Assembly: GCF_001423485.1 (NCBI RefSeq) | Contig: NZ_LMOD01000003.1 | Location: forward strand, 1 to 64,000 | Length of the DNA: 64,000 nt | Source of the DNA: Microbacterium sp. Leaf320 | GTDB taxonomy: Bacteria; Actinomycetota; Actinomycetes; Actinomycetales; Microbacteriaceae | Direction of reading: 5' to 3' | Shown: in pieces, positions 58,586 to 64,000 of the stretch | Layout: each line of letters opens with the position of its first letter | Position numbering within the stretch: the first letter of the stretch is position 1 | Position numbers and translations under genes: made by a program | Notes under the pieces: generated by a model | Database searches by the model: none | Told to the model about the DNA's origin: nothing | Seen by the model: only the letters and a program-made list of their open reading frames with translations

Positions 58586-59725
58586 TCAGTCGTCGTAGAC
58601 CTCGCCACAGGTGACGGTGATCCAGTCCGAGATCGCCCCGGACAGTCCCGCGATGCGCCTCGGGTAGGTGCCGGGAGGCACGTACCCACCGGTCACGGGG
58701 GTGTCTTCCGTGACGATCACGTTGATCAGCGAGCCCGGCCCGTACTCGTACGGGAACGGGGTCTGATCGGCGCGCACGTTGAACGACCAGAACTCCCACG
58801 GTTTCTTCGCGGTGCGCAGGGTTTCCGCGTTCCACGCGTCGAGGGTGTCGGGGTCGACGATGTTGGACGACGCCTCGGTCTCGATCTCAAGCAGAGGGAA
58901 GCCGCTGTCGATGAGCGTCGGGTCGTAGAGCGAACGCACGAGAGTCGTGTCGTCAGAGCGGCCACCTTCGGACCAGGCGAGTGACGCCATCCGGGACGGG
59001 TCGCGCTGCACGGTCAGACCTGACCCGTCGCTGCCGACTTCCCAGTCGAAGACGTCGAGTCCCTGAAGTCGGGGCTGCGCTTCGGTCCCGGTCTCGAACA
59101 CCCAGCGGAACCGGTCAGGACCGTCCCACTCGAGGCGCATCCGGATGTCGGGCCCGTGCTGCAGCGCCGACAGATCCGCCCACGCGTCGTCGACCTTCTT
59201 CCGTTCGATCGCGTCGTACGACTTCTCGCGGGTGCCAGTGCGGTCCGCAGGCCAAACAATCGGAAGATCTGTGCATCCGGGCCACGCGCACGCCTGCTGT
59301 CCAATGCGTTTCGCGATCGTCCCGTAGTCCAGTCCGCTCCACGCCGAGTCGAGCGTCGTGTCCGGCGCCCCGGTGGGGAGCACCAGCGGCGTCGTGAGCG
59401 CGGCAGGCGGGAGAATCGATCGGCGCGAGAAGAGGATGCGCCCACCGCGGGCGGTCATCTTGAGGGTGCCGTTCGCATCGGCGAAATCGTGAGGCAGGAT
59501 CGGCCCACCCTCGAGGCGACCGTTCACGTCGACCGCGATCGAGTGCTTCCACGGGGTGCCGAGGTTGCGCCAGTCGCGCGCGCCTTCCGCTTCCGCCTTC
59601 AGATTGAAGGTGATGTCGATGGTCTCGGCCTGGTTGGCGTTCTCGGACCACTGCAGGTCCGAGGGCTCGACCTGCTGCAGCAGAGCTCCACCGCGGGTCT
59701 CGAAGACGTACGCGTTCACCACCAT
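58586..59725 (-). CDS. Phage tail-associated (tail tip) protein
   Basis: The 379-residue product (VVNAYVFETRGGALLQQVEP) resembles siphovirus tail-tip or baseplate hub proteins (Tal/ReqiPepy6-type) with WSENANQAETIDITFNLKA at the front and a beta-rich C-terminus. It overlaps the distal tail gene by 10 nt. The start at 59725 (ATG) or the following GTG is possible. Confidence 0.68.
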   Translation of the reverse strand: MVVNAYVFETRGGALLQQVEPSDLQWSENANQAETIDITFNLKAEAEGARDWRNLGTPWKHSIAVDVNGRLEGGPILPHDFADANGTLKMTARGGRILFSRRSILPPAALTTPLVLPTGAPDTTLDSAWSGLDYGTIAKRIGQQACAWPGCTDLPIVWPADRTGTREKSYDAIERKKVDDAWADLSALQHGPDIRMRLEWDGPDRFRWVFETGTEAQPRLQGLDVFDWEVGSDGSGLTVQRDPSRMASLAWSEGGRSDDTTLVRSLYDPTLIDSGFPLLEIETEASSNIVDPDTLDAWNAETLRTAKKPWEFWSFNVRADQTPFPYEYGPGSLINVIVTEDTPVTGGYVPPGTYPRRIAGLSGAISDWITVTCGEVYDD

Positions 59726-60552
59726 GCCGAAAGCACCCGCCCTCTGAGTATCGGTGTCCCCACCGGTGCGGTCACATCGAACTGGTACGACCGGGACTCC
59801 CCCGGCGGGATGAGCGCCCATTCGCGCCAGCGCAGCCACCGGGATACATCGGACTGGCCGTCGATCGTCGCGCGGTGCAGCGCAGTGTCGATGTCCACGA
59901 ACGACCCATCCGGGACGAGGCGATCAAAGCCGATACGCGCGCCGGTCTCCACGGTCGTGATGAGAGCCGAGGAGAAGCCGCCGAGCATCTGGAACATCGG
60001 CGCGGACGGCGCCTTACCGGTGTTCGAGAGCGTGATGCGCCCCGACGATCCACCGGCGGGCCAGATGAGCGGCCAGACGGCGGGCCAGACGAGGCCGAGC
60101 CCCGCAGACGGCGGCTCAGTGGACACCCACGGCACGTCGGCTTCGACCTGATAGCGGCGAGGGTCGGCCGCGATCATGTCGACCGCGGCTTTCCCCGTCG
60201 TGCGACCGTGGTGGTCTGCCGCGCTGGACACCTGCACTTTCACCCGGCGAGCCGACCGCCCAGCCGTCGTCGCCAGGATGGCGTACACGGGCCCTTCGGC
60301 GCCGACGGCGGCGAGAGTGTCGTACGCGTCTTCGACTTCGGCGGCTGAGCCGCCCAGGTAGGAGGCGTTGAAGCTGATCGCGCGCGAGGTGCGCAGCGCC
60401 TTCGATGATGCGAACGCGCCGTGCCCCTGCGGCCGCTCCTCCTCGTCCTCCTTGTTGTCGGTCTGACCGAACCAGTCGATCAGGTCCGAGAAGACCCAAC
60501 CGGCTGATCCGGTCTCGGCGAAGGTGAGGGGTCCGAGCTGCAGTGTCGTCAT
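59716..60552 (-). CDS. Phage distal tail (Dit-like) protein
   Basis: The 278-residue product has a Dit-type N-terminus (LGPLTFAETGSAGWVFSDLI, WFGQTDNKEDEEERPQGHGA) and a C-terminal beta sandwich typical of phage tail proteins (GRITLSNTGKAPSAPMFQM, LIPPGESRSYQFDV). It is directly downstream of the tape measure (4-nt overlap), the canonical Dit position. Confidence 0.75.
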   Translation of the reverse strand: MTTLQLGPLTFAETGSAGWVFSDLIDWFGQTDNKEDEEERPQGHGAFASSKALRTSRAISFNASYLGGSAAEVEDAYDTLAAVGAEGPVYAILATTAGRSARRVKVQVSSAADHHGRTTGKAAVDMIAADPRRYQVEADVPWVSTEPPSAGLGLVWPAVWPLIWPAGGSSGRITLSNTGKAPSAPMFQMLGGFSSALITTVETGARIGFDRLVPDGSFVDIDTALHRATIDGQSDVSRWLRWREWALIPPGESRSYQFDVTAPVGTPILRGRVLSAWW

Positions 60553-62690
60553 GATGCCGCGAGCCCCCTCTGCGCTTCACGCCCCAGCTGCCGAATCGCG
60601 AGACGCGGGTCGTTGGTCTTGAGCGTGATGTGCTGGTTCACCGTCCCGGACTGGTTGCCGGAGATGCCCTCTTCGAGTGCCTGGTTCATCAGCCCGGTGT
60701 CGACGACGGACTCCGCCCGCCCGGCCTCGGCGAGCACCGCGAGAGTGCCGCCCGAGCGCGGGAGGATCGTCGCGCCGTCAGCGAGCCGTGGGATCTTCCC
60801 GATCGAGAAGTCGATCGTTCCGCCCGTGACGTCAGAGACGAAGTTGCCGACCTCGTTCAGCCCGCCGATGAAGCCGTTGATCCCGTCGATGATGAAGTTG
60901 ATGAACGTCTTGAAGGTGTTCTTGATGCCGGTCCAGATGCCCTCGAAGAAGCTCCCGAGACCGCTGAACACGGACTCGAAGATCCGGCCGACTTCCTTCA
61001 CGACGGGGATCACGAAGCCGTTGAACAGCGGCACGATGATCGTGTTCACCAGCCAGGTGATGATCCCTGCGAGAGCGGTGATCACGGCCCCGATGATGTT
61101 GAACACAGGGACGAGGATCATGCCGATGATCTCGGCGACGGTGGTGAGTATTGGCGCGAGGGCTTCGACGAGCGCGGTGATGAGCGGCGCGAACGCCTCC
61201 ATCAGTCCGACGACGACCGGGATCAGCGCCTCGATGATCGGGAACAGCGCCGATACGAGGGTGCTCACCACGGGGATGAGCGCCTCGAACAGTGTGCCGA
61301 GGATGCCGCCGAGGGTGGTCATCAGCGACACGATCGGCGGCAGCGCCGACATCAGCGTCTGGCCGATGATCGACGCGAGCTGGCCGAACATCGACGCGAT
61401 CATCGGCAGCATCGGCTCGAGCGCCTGGAAGATCAGCATGACCGGCGACACCGACATCCACAGATCGAGGAGCATTGGGATCAGCGGGCTGATCGCCTGC
61501 CACACCTGCTCGAACGCCGGCGCGAGCGCTTCCCAAATCACGGACGCGATCTCACCGAACGTGGCGAGCATCGGACCGAACGTGGTCCCAAGGTCGGGCA
61601 TGTCCTCGAACAGACCGTTGACGAACTTCATCGCCGAGCCGAGCCCGTTGAAGATCGCCGTGCCAACCGGTTCGAGAGCGGTGAGTGCCCGGTTCTTGAA
61701 GACCATCCACTGCTCGGCGAAGTCGGCGGTCTCGTCCGCGACTCCGAGGATCGTGTCGCCGGTCGCGCCGACGGACGCCTGCAGGTCGTCGAGGTTCACG
61801 ACGCCGGACTGCAGCGCGCCCACGAATTGTGCGGCGCCACGGGTGCCGAAGATCTGCGAGGCGAGGTCGAGCGCGGCGGCCGTCTCACCCTTGTCGACGA
61901 ACGACTGCATCTCGCCGGTGACGCGCTGGAACGCGGCCTGCGGTTCCTCGCCGTCCTTCGCGAGCGTGACGAGACCCTTCGACAGGGACGCCATCACCTG
62001 CTGGGAGTTGAGGCCCGCCTTGTCGAGCGAGCCGAGCAGCGACACCGAGTCCTCGAACGAGAAGCCGAGGTTCTGCAGCGCGGGTGCCGCGGACTGCGCG
62101 CCGGACGCGAGCTGGTTGATGCCAACGCCCGTGGCCTGCGACACCTGGAACAGGGTGTCCATCGCGGACGAGACGCCCTCGCCCTCGATCTTGAAGGCGT
62201 TGAATGCGGCGGACGTCGCGTTGATGTCGACGTCTTCGCCGAGGATGCGACCGGCCTCGAGGTACTGTGCGGAGACCGTGGTCAGGGTCTCGCCGCTCAG
62301 GCCGAGCCGGGTGTTCAGGTCGGCGACTGTCGACCCGATCTTGTCGAATTGCGCGGGGACGTTCGCACCGACGTTCTTCGCCACCTGGACGAGACCGTCG
62401 AGCGCTTCACCCTGCGCGCCCGTGCCGACACGGATGGTGTCTGTCACGTCGTCGAAGATCGAGCCGACCTCGTAGAGACCCTTGAACGTGCCGACGACGG
62501 CGGCCCCGATGGCGGCGACACCGATGGCACCTTTCGCCTTCGCCGCCCACTCGGAGCCCGCACGCTTCCCGGACTCCCCTGCCGCGTTCTCACCAGGCGC
62601 GAGCGCCTTCGTGATGTTCTCGGTAGCGCCCTCCATCGTCGGCACCATGCGGAGCCAGACGGTAGCGAGCTCGACACCCTCAGAGCCCAT
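60549..62690 (-). CDS. Phage tail tape measure protein
   Basis: The 713-residue product has an N-terminal amphipathic region, a TP901-type core (VQVAKNVGANVPAQFDKIGS, IFGTRGAAQFVGALQSG), then long hydrophobic Leu/Ile/Val-rich segments (VVSTLVSALFPIIEALIPVV) typical of the pore-forming part, and a Gly/Asn-rich C-terminus. Its length predicts a tail of roughly 100 nm by the usual scaling. It overlaps the downstream gene by 4 nt. Confidence 0.93.
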   Translation of the reverse strand: MGSEGVELATVWLRMVPTMEGATENITKALAPGENAAGESGKRAGSEWAAKAKGAIGVAAIGAAVVGTFKGLYEVGSIFDDVTDTIRVGTGAQGEALDGLVQVAKNVGANVPAQFDKIGSTVADLNTRLGLSGETLTTVSAQYLEAGRILGEDVDINATSAAFNAFKIEGEGVSSAMDTLFQVSQATGVGINQLASGAQSAAPALQNLGFSFEDSVSLLGSLDKAGLNSQQVMASLSKGLVTLAKDGEEPQAAFQRVTGEMQSFVDKGETAAALDLASQIFGTRGAAQFVGALQSGVVNLDDLQASVGATGDTILGVADETADFAEQWMVFKNRALTALEPVGTAIFNGLGSAMKFVNGLFEDMPDLGTTFGPMLATFGEIASVIWEALAPAFEQVWQAISPLIPMLLDLWMSVSPVMLIFQALEPMLPMIASMFGQLASIIGQTLMSALPPIVSLMTTLGGILGTLFEALIPVVSTLVSALFPIIEALIPVVVGLMEAFAPLITALVEALAPILTTVAEIIGMILVPVFNIIGAVITALAGIITWLVNTIIVPLFNGFVIPVVKEVGRIFESVFSGLGSFFEGIWTGIKNTFKTFINFIIDGINGFIGGLNEVGNFVSDVTGGTIDFSIGKIPRLADGATILPRSGGTLAVLAEAGRAESVVDTGLMNQALEEGISGNQSGTVNQHITLKTNDPRLAIRQLGREAQRGLAAS

Positions 62691-62705
62691 CGTGCACCTC
62701 CTGAA

Positions 62706-63331
62706 TCATCGGCGGCCGGCGGACTCCCACCAGGCGTCGAACTGCGAGATCGGGATCGGGTCGCGCCCGAACTTCTGCTGCTTGCGCTTCTCCCACCAAC
62801 GGGCGAACCGTTTCGGGCGCGCGCCCTTGCCGCGCCGAAGGTTGAAGTTCGCCGCCTGCAGCTGGTCGACGAGCACGGCGAGCACCTGCTGATTCCACGA
62901 CGGGACTTCGTGCCCGTGAACGGCGGCACCCAGCGCGTTGCCGGGGAGCTTCTGCCACCGCCGCACGAGCACGAAGAGGTCGCGCCAGTTGAGGGCTTCA
63001 GAGCCGATGTCACGCCAGCGGATCCCGGCGGCGATCAGCTCGAACTCGACAGCCTCCTGATGCTCGTCTACGAGGTCGAGGAGGCCGAGGATTCCCCCAG
63101 CGTCACGCTCGACCCGGTGCGCCAGGCCGTCGCGAACTCTTCGAGCCCCTCGCGTGTGAGGGTGTCGAACGCCGTGAGCTGCTCCTCGTCGAGGTAGTGC
63201 TCGATGAGGGTGAGGATCTGGTCGACCTGCCCCAGCTTGCGGATCTTGCGGATGACTCCGACCTCGATGTCCTCGAAGCGGGGCAGCGTGATCTCGGTCT
63301 CGTCGATCGTGTAGTGGAACTTCTCCAACAT
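62706..63331 (-). CDS. Tail assembly chaperone, -1 frameshift product
   Basis: Ribosomes that slip at 63092-63098 continue in the -1 frame through GILGLLDLVDEHQEAVEFEL to ESAGRR at 62706, giving a long chaperone of about 208 residues. The downstream segment lacks its own good start but is protein-like (DWRDLFVLVRRWQKLPGN-type residues). A short/long chaperone pair immediately before the tape measure is the standard siphovirus arrangement (as lambda gpG/gpGT). The extent of the fusion is inferred from frame geometry. Confidence 0.72.
63068..63331 (-). CDS. Tail assembly chaperone, short form
   Basis: The 87-residue product (MLEKFHYTIDETEITLPRFE) is a gpG-like chaperone ending SVTLGESSASSTS. 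Its last codons contain the frameshift site. It helps tape-measure folding and tail assembly before it is released. Confidence 0.82.
   Translation of the reverse strand: MLEKFHYTIDETEITLPRFEDIEVGVIRKIRKLGQVDQILTLIEHYLDEEQLTAFDTLTREGLEEFATAWRTGSSVTLGESSASSTS
63092..63098 (-). other. Putative -1 frameshift (slippery) site
   Basis: On the minus strand the site is G-GGG-GAA in the short-form frame (codons GGG GAA after CTG). Slipping back one base re-pairs Gly-tRNA exactly on GGG. The frame beyond is the long-form frame. It is not the textbook XXXYYYZ, so efficiency is uncertain. Confidence 0.6.
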
Positions 63332-63366
63332 GGGAACCTGCTTTCTGGGAACCGGTGGGGTGGTAC

Positions 63367-63403
63367 GTCGCGACCGGGCGGGTTCCCGGCGCCCGGCCGC
63401 GAC
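63367..63403 (-). terminator. Hairpin between major tail protein and chaperone genes
   Basis: GTCGCG and CCGGGCG pair with CGCCCGG and CGCGAC around a 9-nt loop, with one mismatch. It follows the major tail gene by 11 nt and may attenuate transcription, giving excess tail-tube protein. Confidence 0.65.
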
Positions 63404-63414
63404 GGTCTGACAGA

Positions 63415-63996
63415 TCAGGCCGAGACGACGCCGTCGTCCAGGAAGATGTAGACGTTCTTGCCGGCGGCATCCGGGTACGTGGTGAGCGTGACCGGAAGGG
63501 TGATCGCGGCGGAGGCGAGCAGCGAGATCTCGCCGCGTTCGGTGACCTGGCCGTGGGGAACGAAGATCAGCGCGCGGCGGTCGCCGTCCTTGACCTTGAT
63601 GTACCAGGCCTTGATCGGGCGAGCCTCGCCGGCGATCGCGGCGCGGGTGAGCTTGCCCGTCGATGCGGTCGCGGCGGTGACCTCGACGTTGTCGTCGCCC
63701 ATGTAGTTCTTGAGCGCTTCCTCCGACAGTTCGAGGTGAGCCCAGGCGAGCGTCGCGTCGAACTCGGTGAGGATCTTCCGGATCGTCTTCAGCGACCAGT
63801 CCTTGATCGACTCGGTCGACTCCGTCGGCGTGACGGTGACGCCGTCCTCGCCGACGTAACCGGAGTCCTTCAGGCCGGTGAAGACGAAGTCGTCGATCGT
63901 CTCCGGGATGACGTCCGTCTCCGGACCGGTGAGGATCGCTCCGGTCGTCGCCTGATCGGGCGTACCGACGAACACGTTCTTGCTGTTCACTGACAT
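63415..63996 (-). CDS. Phage major tail (tail tube) protein
   Basis: The 193-residue product (MSVNSKNVFVGTPDQATTGA) has the acidic beta-rich layout of siphovirus tail tubes, with FVFTGLKDSGYVGEDGVTVT and KAWYIKVKDGDRRALIFVPH. It begins 5 nt from the window edge and is complete. Its position just upstream of the chaperones is as expected. Confidence 0.82.
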   Translation of the reverse strand: MSVNSKNVFVGTPDQATTGAILTGPETDVIPETIDDFVFTGLKDSGYVGEDGVTVTPTESTESIKDWSLKTIRKILTEFDATLAWAHLELSEEALKNYMGDDNVEVTAATASTGKLTRAAIAGEARPIKAWYIKVKDGDRRALIFVPHGQVTERGEISLLASAAITLPVTLTTYPDAAGKNVYIFLDDGVVSA

Positions 63997-64000
63997 CGCA

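Larger units (their letters stand above)
52905..64000 (-). mobile_element. Siphovirus-type prophage, late region (extends beyond the right edge)
   Basis: From 53555 to the window end, tightly packed minus-strand genes encode tail tube, frameshifted chaperones, tape measure, distal tail, receptor-binding, endolysin and holin-like proteins in canonical siphovirus order. The left boundary is placed after repeat copy C, because the tad locus is truncated immediately beyond the cassettes. No integrase, capsid or terminase is in view, so completeness and activity cannot be judged. Confidence 0.85.

Noticed and set aside
60630..63197. Long plus-strand open frame of 855 codons across the tape measure region
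   Set aside because: It is antisense to the tape measure and chaperone genes and rich in Arg/Asp/His as typical of GC-rich shadows, with no protein-like hydrophobic pattern or start signal.

Overview
This window looks like chromosome from a high-G+C Gram-positive actinobacterium, most likely a Microbacteriaceae member such as Microbacterium. That placement is an inference from gene content and style: very high G+C, many genes joined by 4-nt ATGA overlaps, many putative leaderless starts (a TAnnnT -10 box 6-8 nt before the start codon), DUF2510 proteins, a PriA-type HisA, the infC-rpmI-rplT and ftsEX-smpB clusters, and Gram-positive lipoproteins. No 16S gene is inside the window. Its promoters and leader lie at the extreme left, reading leftward, so an rRNA operon probably starts just outside.

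From 1 to about 49.7 kb the content is core chromosome. In order: a CoA-transferase-like gene; DUF4184 membrane protein; tyrS; satD plus a membrane protein; a DUF1349 gene; the arginine operon argC-J-B-D-F-H; a thiamine operon (TPP riboswitch, thiM, and a three-domain ThiE-ThiD-TenA fusion); an NAD-dependent epimerase; a DUF402 protein; pheST; a glutamate-type ABC importer (gluABCD); a two-component system with a TAXI-type binding lipoprotein; a TrmH methyltransferase; infC-rpmI-rplT (infC starting at AUC); a DUF1844 gene; a lipoprotein; sseB-like and hisA/priA; a Pro/Ala-rich ParA/MinD-like ATPase; hisC-B-H; a LysM gene divergent from lexA; an S9 peptidase; smpB, ftsX and ftsE; two tandem DUF2510 genes on the opposite strand; prfB; an MFS transporter; and a NUDIX hydrolase.

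From 49.7 to 53.2 kb is an accessory junction. Three small TadE/TadG-like genes form the tail end of a tad pilus locus, followed by the amputated 3' end of another gene of that locus. Next come two single-gene units bounded by three copies of a 28-bp direct repeat (51018, 51816, 52877), with a fourth, weaker copy at 52924. The first unit carries a HEPN-type protein with an R-x4-H motif, the second a protein with a C-terminal CAP12/PCTIR-like TIR domain. Both have promoters abutting the repeats. This is the best candidate in the window for an undescribed arrangement: defence-like cassettes stacked at a phage attachment site.

From about 53.2 kb to the right edge is the late region of a siphovirus-type prophage, almost entirely on the minus strand. 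Read in transcription order (right to left): major tail protein, frameshifted tail-assembly chaperones, tape measure, distal tail and tail-associated proteins, a putative receptor-binding protein, M23 endolysin, DUF2746-like membrane protein, a membrane-anchored collagen-like protein, a holin-like protein, a strong terminator, then an acyltransferase that may be a lysogenic-conversion gene. Capsid, replication, integrase and the other attachment site would lie beyond the right edge.
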